DNA of 64,000 nt, taken from an uncultured Pelagibacteraceae bacterium. Lineage in GTDB: Bacteria > Pseudomonadota > Alphaproteobacteria > Pelagibacterales > Pelagibacteraceae. Below are positions 9,875 through 19,215 of this stretch, in pieces. The notes beneath the pieces are model-generated. The model made no database searches and was not told the origin of the DNA. It saw nothing but the letters and a program-made list of their open reading frames with translations. How positions within the stretch are numbered: position 1 is the stretch's first letter; each line of letters begins with the position of its first letter. The stretch is from the NCBI GenBank assembly GCA_902538255.1, contig CACBEJ010000004.1, positions 1-64,000 of the forward strand. Direction: 5' to 3'. The position numbers and the translations under genes were made by a program.

Positions 9875-10675
9875 ATGTTCACAATCAATCCTTTCTCAAT
9901 TTTAGCAGAAACAATTCCATCTATAGTTATGCAAGGCTTTGTGGTGTTAATGGTTTTATTGATTGTAACAGGAACTCTATTAGACATAATTCACAAAAAA
10001 AATGTCAAGTATTTTTTTGAAAACGCAAAAAAAGCAAAAAAAAATGCAACTAAAGAATTATCAACAAGTGAAAGGATCGCAGTTGTTTCTAAAACAATTG
10101 CATACGACATTGGAACCACATCAGAACTAGGTGCAGGAAAAAGAAGAATAGCACATGTTCTTGGTATGTATGGAACTATTCTATTTTGGGTTGGATCTGT
10201 AGTCATGATATTTGCTTATTCATCAACAAATATAGAAACCCCAACTATATGGCCTATGATCTGGCATATTGGAGCTTTAATGACTGTCTTAGGTGGGTCA
10301 TGGTTTTGGTTTTTTCTAAGAGTTGATGTTTATTCAGAGGCTCAACCTTGGTATAGAATTATTAAAGCTGATTTATTTGTATTAGCATTGATTGCAACAT
10401 CTTTAACGGGATTCATCTGGTCATATCTTCAAAGTTTAAATCTAGAAGGTAGATGGGACGCTAATCTATTTCTAGTTTTATATGTAATTTCAAACTTTGT
10501 TTTATTTGGTGGAGTATACTGGTCCAAGTTTGCACACATGTTTTATAAGCCTGGAGCAGCAATACAGAAGAATTTAGCAGAAGCAGATGGCTCAAGAGAC
10601 AATTTGCCTCCTCCTGCAGATGCACCTGAGCAATTTGGTTTAGGTATAAAAAGAGAGAAACCAAAACACTATTAA
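9875..10675 (+). CDS. aprM: adenylylsulfate reductase-associated membrane protein (AprM-like)
   Basis: 266 aa multi-TM protein with NarI-like character, immediately upstream of aprBA. Confidence 0.75.
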   Translation: MFTINPFSILAETIPSIVMQGFVVLMVLLIVTGTLLDIIHKKNVKYFFENAKKAKKNATKELSTSERIAVVSKTIAYDIGTTSELGAGKRRIAHVLGMYGTILFWVGSVVMIFAYSSTNIETPTIWPMIWHIGALMTVLGGSWFWFFLRVDVYSEAQPWYRIIKADLFVLALIATSLTGFIWSYLQSLNLEGRWDANLFLVLYVISNFVLFGGVYWSKFAHMFYKPGAAIQKNLAEADGSRDNLPPPADAPEQFGLGIKREKPKHY

Positions 10676-10719
10676 TTAGAATTAATTATGATAAAAACTA
10701 AAAAGGAGAATAAATAATT

Positions 10720-11190
10720 ATGTCGACTTTTGTTTATATGACTAGATGCGATGGATGTGGTCATTGTGTAGATATTTGTCCATCAGATATAATGCACATT
10801 GACGAAAATATAAGACGTGCAAAAAACATTGAGCCAAATTTTTGTTGGGAATGTTACTCTTGTGTCAAAGCTTGTCCTAATCATGCAATTGATGTTAGAG
10901 GATATGCTGATTTTGCTCCAATGGGTCATAGTGTTAGAGTAAGAAGAGAAGAAGAAAAAGGAACTATTTCTTGGAAAATTAAATTTAGAAATGGAACTGA
11001 AAAAAATTTTGTATCACCAATTACTACTAAACCATGGGGAAAGTTCATTCCAAAACTTGCAGACGGTGAAAAAATTAAACAAGGGGAATTAAATTCTCAA
11101 AGATTATATACTGAACCTGAAGGTTTAAATATTGATGGAGAACTTCCATCTGTCCCAAAAGAATCCTTTAAAAAAGGAGTTTATTATTAG
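10720..11190 (+). CDS. aprB: adenylylsulfate reductase beta subunit (2x[4Fe-4S])
   Basis: CDGCGHCVDICPSDIMHID and CWECYSCVKACPNHAIDVRGYADFAPMGHSVRV; SD AAAGGAG upstream. Confidence 0.93.
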   Translation: MSTFVYMTRCDGCGHCVDICPSDIMHIDENIRRAKNIEPNFCWECYSCVKACPNHAIDVRGYADFAPMGHSVRVRREEEKGTISWKIKFRNGTEKNFVSPITTKPWGKFIPKLADGEKIKQGELNSQRLYTEPEGLNIDGELPSVPKESFKKGVYY

Positions 11191-13049
11191 TGGCTAAACA
11201 TAAAACACATTACGAAGATTGCGATGTACTTGTAGTGGGTGGAGGTATGGCTGGAACTGGAGCTACCTTTGAGGCAAGACACTGGGGTAGAGATATGAAA
11301 ATTATATGTGTTGAAAAAGCAAATATCGACCGAAGTGGAGCAGTTGCCCAAGGACTTTACGCAATTAACTGCTACATGGGAATGCAATGGGGTGAAAACC
11401 AACCAGAAGATCACGTTAGATACGCAAGAAATGATTTGATGGGAATGGTAAGAGAAGATTTAGGTTATGATATGGCTCGCCACGTAGATTCTACAGTTCA
11501 TATGTTTGATGAATGGGGTTTGCCTATGATGAAGAATGAAGAAACTGGTAGATACCTAAGAGAAGGTAAATGGCAAATAATGATCCATGGTGAAAGTTAT
11601 AAACCGATTGTTGCTGAGGCAGCAAAAAAATCTGCAGATAAAATTTATAACAGAATAATGATTACTCATCTTTTAATGGACGAGTCTCAAGAAAATAGAA
11701 TTGGTGGAGCAGTTGGATTTAATATGAGAACTGGTGATTTTCATGTATTTAGAGCAAAGGCAGTAATTGTTGCTGCTGGTGGAGCCTCACACATTTTTAA
11801 ACCAAGAGCAGTTGGAGAAGGAATGGGCAGAACTTGGTATGCGCCATGGAGTAATGGATCTGCATATGCATTACCTATTGCAGCAGGTGCGAAGATGACT
11901 CAAATGGAAAATAGAATTGTATTATGTAGATTTAAAGATGGGTATGGGCCAGTTGGAGCATATTTCCTTCATTTAAAAACATATACACAAAATGCTAATG
12001 GTGAAAACTATGAGAAAAAATGGTATGACCAAACTAAGGAGTTAGTTGGTGAGTACATTGATCATCATCCAACACCAACTTGTTTGAGAAATCACGCATT
12101 TATTCAAGAAGTGGCTGCAGGTGGTGGGCCAATCCACATGGTAACTACTGAGGCTTTTCAAGACCCACATTTAGAAACAGTGGGTTGGGAAAATTTCTTA
12201 GGAATGACCGTTGGTCAAGCTGTTGTTTGGGCATCTCAAAACATTGATCCAAAATATACAAATCCTGAATTAACTACATCTGAACCTTATGTAATGGGTT
12301 CTCACGCAACTTGTTCTGGTGCATGGGTAAGTGGCCCTGAGGATTTATCACCACCAGAATATTTCTGGGGTTATAACAGAATGCTTACTATTGATGGTTT
12401 ATTTGGTGCAGGAGATACAGTAGGTGGAAGTGCCCATAAGTTTTCATCTGGATCTTTTACAGAAGGTAGATTAGCTGCAAAAGCTGCTGTAAAATATATT
12501 GAAGACAAAAAAGCAGAAGGGGTTAAAGTTTCAGATAAACAGTGTGAAGACTTTAAAACTGCAGTTTATAAACCACTAGAAAACTATACAGTTGCAAGAA
12601 ATGAAATTACTGGTGGAACAGTTTCTCCTAGCTATATTTCCCCAATTCAAGGTCTTCAAAGATTACAAAAAATCATGGATGAATATGTGGGTGGAATTAC
12701 CTCCAATTATATGACTAACGGCAATATGCTCAAAAGAGCGCTTGAGTTGTTAGATTGGCTTCAAGAGGACTTGGAGCATGTTGGGGCAGAGGATTATCAC
12801 CAGCTTATGAGAGCTTGGGAGTTAAAACATAGAGCTTTGACTTCTCAGTGTGTAACAGAACATACTTTGTTTAGAGAAGAGACTAGATGGCCAGGTTACT
12901 ATTACAGGGGTGATCATATGAAACTTGATGATGAAAATTGGCATTGTTTAACAGTTTCTAGAAGAGATCCTAAGACAGGTAAATTTAGTATGGAGAAAGT
13001 ACCTGTCTACCATATGGTGGACGAGAACGAGAAGAAAAAAGCTTCTTAG
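11190..13049 (+). CDS. aprA: adenylylsulfate reductase alpha subunit (FAD)
   Basis: DVLVVGGGMAGTGATFEARHWG; AVAQGLYAINCYMG; FGAGDTVGGSAHKFSSGSFTEGR. Confidence 0.96.
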   Translation: MAKHKTHYEDCDVLVVGGGMAGTGATFEARHWGRDMKIICVEKANIDRSGAVAQGLYAINCYMGMQWGENQPEDHVRYARNDLMGMVREDLGYDMARHVDSTVHMFDEWGLPMMKNEETGRYLREGKWQIMIHGESYKPIVAEAAKKSADKIYNRIMITHLLMDESQENRIGGAVGFNMRTGDFHVFRAKAVIVAAGGASHIFKPRAVGEGMGRTWYAPWSNGSAYALPIAAGAKMTQMENRIVLCRFKDGYGPVGAYFLHLKTYTQNANGENYEKKWYDQTKELVGEYIDHHPTPTCLRNHAFIQEVAAGGGPIHMVTTEAFQDPHLETVGWENFLGMTVGQAVVWASQNIDPKYTNPELTTSEPYVMGSHATCSGAWVSGPEDLSPPEYFWGYNRMLTIDGLFGAGDTVGGSAHKFSSGSFTEGRLAAKAAVKYIEDKKAEGVKVSDKQCEDFKTAVYKPLENYTVARNEITGGTVSPSYISPIQGLQRLQKIMDEYVGGITSNYMTNGNMLKRALELLDWLQEDLEHVGAEDYHQLMRAWELKHRALTSQCVTEHTLFREETRWPGYYYRGDHMKLDDENWHCLTVSRRDPKTGKFSMEKVPVYHMVDENEKKKAS

Positions 13050-13070
13050 AAGACAATTTAGTTAAATCAC

Positions 13071-13421
13071 ATGGATATTTTATCTAAAACAGATGATGAA
13101 ATATATAAATTAGCCAAACCCATTTGGGATAATTTGGTTAAATCTTCTAATCTCAAAGATTATGGCGGTTTTACCAGAGATTTCTCAACCCAAATGCTTT
13201 TTGGTGCAAACGAAGTAGAGCTTGGCAAACAGTGGGCAAATAACAAGCTTATTACTAATCTTAAAGAGACTTTTGAACCTTTTGGATGCTTAAGAAGAGG
13301 AGATCATATAACTGTTTTGATTAAACAGACAAACAAAGAGATTCCCGGAGAGTTCCTTGGAAGGCTAGTCTTAGGTGTCGAAGACGATACCGTTAAGGTC
13401 TTTGGAGCTACGATCTATTAG
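13071..13421 (+). CDS. conserved hypothetical protein (116 aa), downstream of aprA
   Basis: Soluble 116-aa ORF 21 nt after aprA, same strand; no family recognised. Confidence 0.7.
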   Translation: MDILSKTDDEIYKLAKPIWDNLVKSSNLKDYGGFTRDFSTQMLFGANEVELGKQWANNKLITNLKETFEPFGCLRRGDHITVLIKQTNKEIPGEFLGRLVLGVEDDTVKVFGATIY

Positions 13422-13476
13422 CCAAAAAAATTAAATAGTTTTAAATTATTGTTTGACAAATTTCGTTGTGGGTGTA

Positions 13477-13623
13477 ATGACGGATTTAATGTTACTTTCT
13501 AACGTAAAAATTATTAACAAACTCTCAAATTTTAAAACAATATTTATTAAAGTAGGCATCATAGCAAGCCTAACAGCTTACTGGGGAGTGATTTTAGTTG
13601 GAACTTTTATTACTTTTAACTAA
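13477..13623 (+). CDS. 48-aa single-TM hypothetical peptide upstream of tauE
   Basis: Hand translation: MTDLMLLSNVKIINKLSNFKTIFIKVGIIASLTAYWGVILVGTFITFN*. Confidence 0.45.
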   Translation: MTDLMLLSNVKIINKLSNFKTIFIKVGIIASLTAYWGVILVGTFITFN

Positions 13624-13652
13624 GTTGTTTTTTAACAACTTTTAAATTTTTT
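13622..13652 (+). terminator. terminator/attenuator-like hairpin before tauE
   Basis: AAGTTGTT-TTTT-AACAACTT perfect 8-bp stem (13622-13641), followed by TTTTAAATTTTTT; stem is AT-rich. Confidence 0.4.
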
Positions 13653-14732
13653 ATGGAAGTATTTCTACCGATAGCTCAAGTTTTTGTTAACCCTATCGAG
13701 ATACTTTTGTTAAGTGCGATTGTCGGAGTGCTTTCAGGTTTATTTGGTGTTGGTGGTGGTTTTTTAATGACACCTTTTCTAATATTTTTAGGAATACCAC
13801 CTGCATACGCAGTTGCTAATGAAGCAAATAATATTTTAGCTACCTCAGTTTCCGGATCTACTACTCATTATTTAAAAAATACTTTAGATTATAAAATGGG
13901 TTCAATGATAGTGATTGGAGGTGTAATTGGAACTTCTTTAGGAATTTACACTTTTACATATTTTAAAGGTATTGGAAAAATTGATACAGTTATATCTCTG
14001 GCTTACATGTATATATTGGCAATAATTGGAACTTTAATGTTAGTTGAAAGTTTGGGTGAAATAGATAAAGCAAAAAGAAACGTCGTAGTTAAAAAAAAAT
14101 TACATGTTCATTATTGGATACATGGTCTTCCACTAAGAATGAGATTTCCAAAGTCTAAATTATATGAGAGTATTTTTACACCAATTATAATTGGTCTATT
14201 AGTTGGTTTTATTGCAGCTATTATGGGAATTGGTGGTGCTTTTATTTTAGTTCCTGCAATGATTTATGTAATTAAAATGCCTACTAAATTAGTTCCAGGT
14301 ACATCTTTATTTGTAACAATTTTTGTAAGTGTGGTTGTTACTTTTCTTCATTCATTTAATTATGGATCTATAGATTTATTTCTAGTTCTTATGCTGGTTG
14401 TAGGATCTATCATAGGAGTTCAAGTTGGGCAAAAATTAGGAGAAAGAATCGATAGTTCTGGTTTAAGAGCCTTATTAGCAATTTTATTACTGATAGTAGG
14501 TATAGCGATAGCATACGACACGTTTTTTGCAGAAAAAATTATAAATGGATCTGCTAAAGTAACTAGTTCAGATATAAACTTCTTTTCTGAATTTATAATT
14601 GATTTTTCTAAAGAGATGCCTTTCTTTTATGGACTATTTACAATTATGTTTGCAATTATTTTAGGTGTTGGAGCTGCTTTTACAAGAAGATTTGTTTCAA
14701 ATTTTAGAAAAAAATTATTAGTTAAATCTTAA
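13653..14732 (+). CDS. TauE/SafE family (sulfite exporter) membrane protein
   Basis: 359 aa; VGVLSGLFGVGGGFLMTPFLIFLGIPP and GFIAAIMGIGGAFILVPAMIYVIKMPTKLVPGTS repeats. Confidence 0.9.
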   Translation: MEVFLPIAQVFVNPIEILLLSAIVGVLSGLFGVGGGFLMTPFLIFLGIPPAYAVANEANNILATSVSGSTTHYLKNTLDYKMGSMIVIGGVIGTSLGIYTFTYFKGIGKIDTVISLAYMYILAIIGTLMLVESLGEIDKAKRNVVVKKKLHVHYWIHGLPLRMRFPKSKLYESIFTPIIIGLLVGFIAAIMGIGGAFILVPAMIYVIKMPTKLVPGTSLFVTIFVSVVVTFLHSFNYGSIDLFLVLMLVVGSIIGVQVGQKLGERIDSSGLRALLAILLLIVGIAIAYDTFFAEKIINGSAKVTSSDINFFSEFIIDFSKEMPFFYGLFTIMFAIILGVGAAFTRRFVSNFRKKLLVKS

Positions 14733-15796
14733 TTAAAATAATTTAGATATAACTCGATAGTTGCAATACAAACCAACCCAACAGTTGCCATACTTATAAA
14801 ACCAACAACAAATGGTTTATAACCCATATTTTTAATTTCTTTTAGGTTAGTGGAAAGACCTATTGCCGCCATCGCCATTGTTAAAAAAATTTTTGAGAAT
14901 AATTGAATACCCTCAATTGTAACCAACCATTTGTAATTATTTGAGTACATTAGATCACCTAAATTTCTAATTATTATCATAGCCACAAAACCTAATACAA
15001 AGTAAGGAAAAATATCTATTATTGAGTATTTCTTCTCTGTGGTTTTTCCTCGATTATAAAGAAATGCAAATAAAGGGATCATGATAATCAAAAAGGTATT
15101 CCTTATTAATTTCGTTACTGTTGCAATATTTAAAGTTTCAGGACTATTAAACTGTTGGTCATAAATTAATCCTGCAGCTGCAACTTGAGAGGTTTCATGG
15201 ATAGATGTTCCCAGAAATAATCCTATTAATAATGGCTCACTTTTAAAATAAAAGTTAGCAAAATAAGGATAAATAAGCATCGAAAGTATTCCAAACAATG
15301 TAATATTAGCAATTGCATATGACACCTCGTTTTTTTTTGCACCGATAACAGGGGCAGTAGCCATAATAGCTGTAGTACCACAAACAGTACTGCCTATTGA
15401 TATTAAGTAAGCCATTCTTGTCGATATTTTTAATTTTTTAATAATAAGTTTAATTACTATTAGTACACTTATTATACAGATTATAATTAATGGAATTGCT
15501 ATTGCTCCAAATTCTAAAAATTCAAATGGTTTCAATTGAATACCTAAGCAAATAATCCCAAGTTTTAGAATATATTTTTGTGTAAAATCCAGCCCTATTA
15601 AAAAACTTTCTCTAATTTGAAAAACGTTTCCGAAAAACATCCCCAATAAAATAGCGATCATTGCAGTAGATATTGGGCTTTTTTCATAGCCTAATAACTC
15701 AATACCAAGAATATTATTGAAACCTTGAGATAAAGTGTAAAGAACGAATGCCAATATAATACCTGGTAATACAACTAGGTATTTTTTCAATTTCAT
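14729..15796 (-). CDS. YeiH/UPF0324 family putative sulfate exporter
   Basis: 355 aa; GSTVCGTTAIMATAPVIGAKKNEVSYAIANITLFG; GLFLGTSIHETSQVAAAG; KIFLTMAMAAIGLSTNL. Confidence 0.9.
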   Translation of the reverse strand: MKLKKYLVVLPGIILAFVLYTLSQGFNNILGIELLGYEKSPISTAMIAILLGMFFGNVFQIRESFLIGLDFTQKYILKLGIICLGIQLKPFEFLEFGAIAIPLIIICIISVLIVIKLIIKKLKISTRMAYLISIGSTVCGTTAIMATAPVIGAKKNEVSYAIANITLFGILSMLIYPYFANFYFKSEPLLIGLFLGTSIHETSQVAAAGLIYDQQFNSPETLNIATVTKLIRNTFLIIMIPLFAFLYNRGKTTEKKYSIIDIFPYFVLGFVAMIIIRNLGDLMYSNNYKWLVTIEGIQLFSKIFLTMAMAAIGLSTNLKEIKNMGYKPFVVGFISMATVGLVCIATIELYLNYFN

Positions 15797-15812
15797 GAAA
15801 GACTAAAGTTAA

Positions 15813-16979
15813 TTAAGCACTTCTGTAAAGTTTAGTCATAACAAATTCTTTATGACCCAAAGCTTCAGCACAAGTTAATCTTCCGTTTGCTACTCTAAGT
15901 GTAGTTTTAATTAATTCATCACCTGCCTCAGATAAATTCATTTCTCTTGAAAGAATTTTTGATACATCACAATCAATATGCTCACCCATACCTTTTACAG
16001 TTAATGGATTAGCTGTTAATTTAACAACAGGTTCGATTGGATTTCCAACAATGTTACCTTGTCCAGTTGGAAATAAATGAATATTAAAACCAGCAGCTGC
16101 TTGAAGCGTTACACATTCTGCAGCAGCAGACGATGTGTCCATAAAATACAAACCTTTTCCTTTAGTTGGTTCTTCTGCTGGTTCAAGAACATCAATAAAT
16201 TTACAATTTCCGATTTTTTGAAAATTACCAAAAGCTTTTTCTTCAATTGTCGTAAGTCCACCAGCAATATTCCCAGCTGTTGGTTGACTTTCAGAGAGAT
16301 CATCTGTCGCTTCTTTTAAAATAAAATCATTATAAGAGCTCCAGGTTTTCATAAATTTTTCAGATGCTTCTTTTGTAGCTCCTCTAGTTGCACAAACTTG
16401 TTCTGCACCAGTTAATTCAGATGTTTCGCCAAAACACAAGTGAACACCTAATGGCTCAAGTTTGTCCATTAAGTTTCCAACAGTTGGGTTTGCAGCTAAT
16501 CCTGAAGTAGTATCAGATTCTCCACATTTAACTGAAATCCATAAATCACTCAAAGGACATTCTTCTCTTTGTTTTTCTGAAGCCCACATCACAAATTCTT
16601 GTGCTTTTTTTGATGCTTTCATTGTCGTACCAATGTCACCTGTACGCTCAATATGAAATCCTTCAACTGGTTTTCCAGTTTTAGCAATTCCATCTACAAT
16701 TTTTTTTGTCCATTTCGGTTCAATCCCAATCACAATTACTGCTGCCACGTTCGGATTACATCCAGTTCCTATCATTGTTCTAAAATGAAGTTCTAAATCT
16801 GCACCAAACTGAAGTCTTCCGTAAGAATGAGGAAGAGCTATTGTGCCTTTAATATTATTAGCAACTGCCTCTGCACATGCGTTTGAAATGTCATCAACTG
16901 GTAAAATAATTACATGATTTCTTGTTCCGGTTCTGCCGTTTTCTCTTTTATAACCTAAAAAACTCTTTGGGATTTCCAT
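15813..16979 (-). CDS. suyB: (2R)-sulfolactate sulfo-lyase subunit beta (UxaA/altronate dehydratase superfamily)
   Basis: [67 protein letters not shown]; paired with an SAF-domain subunit and xsc. Confidence 0.85.
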   Translation of the reverse strand: MEIPKSFLGYKRENGRTGTRNHVIILPVDDISNACAEAVANNIKGTIALPHSYGRLQFGADLELHFRTMIGTGCNPNVAAVIVIGIEPKWTKKIVDGIAKTGKPVEGFHIERTGDIGTTMKASKKAQEFVMWASEKQREECPLSDLWISVKCGESDTTSGLAANPTVGNLMDKLEPLGVHLCFGETSELTGAEQVCATRGATKEASEKFMKTWSSYNDFILKEATDDLSESQPTAGNIAGGLTTIEEKAFGNFQKIGNCKFIDVLEPAEEPTKGKGLYFMDTSSAAAECVTLQAAAGFNIHLFPTGQGNIVGNPIEPVVKLTANPLTVKGMGEHIDCDVSKILSREMNLSEAGDELIKTTLRVANGRLTCAEALGHKEFVMTKLYRSA

Positions 16980-16983
16980 ACTA

Positions 16984-17268
16984 TTACCACTTCTTTGTTT
17001 TTACGTTGTGAACATGCACATGCTCACCCTTTTTGATTGATTTAACAACTTTACCAATATCGTGACCATACTTTAAAATAGTATCACCCTTTTTAAGGTC
17101 AACCATTGCAATTTTATGACCTAAAGGTATTTCATCTACGGATTGAATATTTGTAGAACTGTCATCTTCCATTATCCAGCAAGCACAGTCCTGTTTAGGA
17201 GTGATTTTTTCTATAACAACTACTCCTACGTTGTCTTTTTTGTCATGTATAATAATATCTGTTGCCAT
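16984..17268 (-). CDS. suyA: (2R)-sulfolactate sulfo-lyase subunit alpha (SAF domain)
   Basis: 94 aa; [48 protein letters not shown]. Confidence 0.85.
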   Translation of the reverse strand: MATDIIIHDKKDNVGVVVIEKITPKQDCACWIMEDDSSTNIQSVDEIPLGHKIAMVDLKKGDTILKYGHDIGKVVKSIKKGEHVHVHNVKTKKW

Positions 17269-17324
17269 ATCGTGTCGAATTGTTTGTTTGAAATTCGTAA
17301 AAACTTATATATTAATCGCACAAA

Positions 17325-17354
17325 TTAACAAACGAATTTTATAAATATTATAAT
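17325..17354 (+). promoter_or_regulatory. candidate sigma70-type promoter for xsc
   Basis: TTAACA (17325-17330), 18 nt, TATAAT (17349-17354); followed by AAAGAGG SD and ATG at 17380. Confidence 0.5.
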
Positions 17355-17379
17355 TACACTTTAAAGAGGTTCTAGTTTT

Positions 17380-19164
17380 ATGACAAAAATGACAACAGAG
17401 GAAGCTTTTGTAAAAGTTTTACAAATGCACGGGATAGAACATGCGTTCGGAATTATTGGTTCAGCCTTCATGCCAATTTCAGATATTTTCCCAGATGCAG
17501 GTATAACTTTCTGGGATGTTGCTCATGAAACAAACGGTGGTTTAATTGCTGATGGTTACACAAGAGCTACTGGTAAAATGTCGATGGTTATTGCACAGAA
17601 CGGACCTGGAATTACTGGATTAGTTACACCAATTAAAACAGCTTATTGGAATCATACTCCTCTTTTATTAGTTACACCTCAAGCAGCGAACAAAACAATG
17701 GGGCAAGGTGGATTTCAAGAAGTAGAGCAAATGAATTTATTTAAAGATATGGTTTGTTATCAAGAAGAAGTAAGAGATCCATCAAGAATGGCAGAAGTAC
17801 TAAATAGAGTTATAGAAAAAGCTATAAGAGGATCAGCGCCAGCACAAATTAATATTCCTAGAGATTATTGGTGTCAAGTAATTGATATCGATCTTCCTCC
17901 GATTGTAAGACTAGAAAGACAAGGGGGAGGAAATGATGCAATAACTAAAGCAGCTGACTTGTTATCTAAAGCAAAGTTTCCAGTAATATTATCTGGAGCA
18001 GGTGTTGTTATTGGAGGAGCTATTGAAGCAACAAAAAAACTAGCAGAAAAATTAGATTCACCTGTTTGTTCAGGTTACCAACATAATGACAGTTTCCCAG
18101 GAAGCCATTCTTTAGCTGTTGGTCCTTTAGGATACAATGGATCAAAAGCTGCGATGGAATTGATTTCAAAAGCTGATGTAGTGTTAGCTTTGGGAACTAG
18201 ATTAAATCCTTTTTCTACATTACCTGGTTATGGAATTGATTATTGGCCAAAGAAGGCAAACATCATTCAAGTTGATATTAATCCTGACAGAATTGGTTTG
18301 ACTAAAAAAGTTACTGTAGGAATAAGTGGTGATGCAAAATTAGTTGCTGAACAAATTTTTGAAAAATTATCATCAGATGCTGGTGATACAGATAGACAAG
18401 CTAGAAAAGATTTAATTCATAAAACTAAATCAGCTTGGTTACAAAAACTTTCAAGTTTAGATCATGAAGATGATGATGAAGGAACAGTTTGGAATAAAGA
18501 AGCTAGAGAAAGAGATGCAGATAGAATGTCACCAAGACAAGCTTGGAGAGCAATTCAAGCAGGAATGCCTGAGGATGTAATTATATCAAGTGATATAGGA
18601 AATAATTGTGCGATAGGCAATGCCTACCCAACATTTGAAAAGCCAAGAAAATATTTAGCACCAGGATTGTTTGGTCCTTGCGGTTATGGTTTCCCATCAA
18701 TACTAGGGGCAAAAATTGGTTGTCCAGATACCCCTGTTATTGGATTTGCAGGAGATGGTGCATTTGGAATAAGCATGAATGAAATGAGTTCATGTGCTAG
18801 GAAAGAGTGGCCAGCTATTACAATGGTAATTTTCAGAAATTACCAATGGGGTGCAGAAAAAAGAAATACTACACTATGGTTTGATAATAACTTTGTTGGT
18901 ACAGAGTTGGATCCAGAATTAAGTTATGCTAAAGTTGCTGACGCTTGTGGTTTAAAAGGTATAACGGTTAGAACAATGGAAGAAACTACTAATGCAATTA
19001 AACAATCATGTGAAGATCAAAAAAAAGGGATTACAACTTTTATAGAAGTAATTTTAAACCAAGAACTTGGTGAGCCTTTTAGAAGAGATGCGATGAAGAA
19101 ACCAGTTAGAGTTGCTGGTATCAATAAAGCAGACATGAAGAAACAATCTTCATTAAACTCATAA
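17380..19164 (+). CDS. xsc: sulfoacetaldehyde acetyltransferase
   Basis: 594 aa ThDP enzyme; MTTEEAFVKVLQMHGIEHAFGIIGSAFMPISDIFPDAGITFWDVAHETNGGLIADGYTRATGKMSMVIAQNGPGITG is highly characteristic of Xsc. Confidence 0.95.
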   Translation: MTKMTTEEAFVKVLQMHGIEHAFGIIGSAFMPISDIFPDAGITFWDVAHETNGGLIADGYTRATGKMSMVIAQNGPGITGLVTPIKTAYWNHTPLLLVTPQAANKTMGQGGFQEVEQMNLFKDMVCYQEEVRDPSRMAEVLNRVIEKAIRGSAPAQINIPRDYWCQVIDIDLPPIVRLERQGGGNDAITKAADLLSKAKFPVILSGAGVVIGGAIEATKKLAEKLDSPVCSGYQHNDSFPGSHSLAVGPLGYNGSKAAMELISKADVVLALGTRLNPFSTLPGYGIDYWPKKANIIQVDINPDRIGLTKKVTVGISGDAKLVAEQIFEKLSSDAGDTDRQARKDLIHKTKSAWLQKLSSLDHEDDDEGTVWNKEARERDADRMSPRQAWRAIQAGMPEDVIISSDIGNNCAIGNAYPTFEKPRKYLAPGLFGPCGYGFPSILGAKIGCPDTPVIGFAGDGAFGISMNEMSSCARKEWPAITMVIFRNYQWGAEKRNTTLWFDNNFVGTELDPELSYAKVADACGLKGITVRTMEETTNAIKQSCEDQKKGITTFIEVILNQELGEPFRRDAMKKPVRVAGINKADMKKQSSLNS

Positions 19165-19194
19165 AATCTTTTAAAAAATTATTAATTATCGTAA

Positions 19195-19215
19195 AGTCAC
19201 TTCATGGAAGTGACT
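19195..19215 (+). promoter_or_regulatory. perfect inverted repeat centred on the start codon of the FAD oxidoreductase
   Basis: AGTCACTTC-ATG-GAAGTGACT, 9-bp perfect arms with 3-nt spacer; spacer is the ATG at 19204-19206. Confidence 0.5.

Noticed and set aside
16077-16656. ORFs at 16077-16319 (+), 16109-16303 (-) and 16462-16656 (+)
   Set aside because: All lie inside suyB in other frames.
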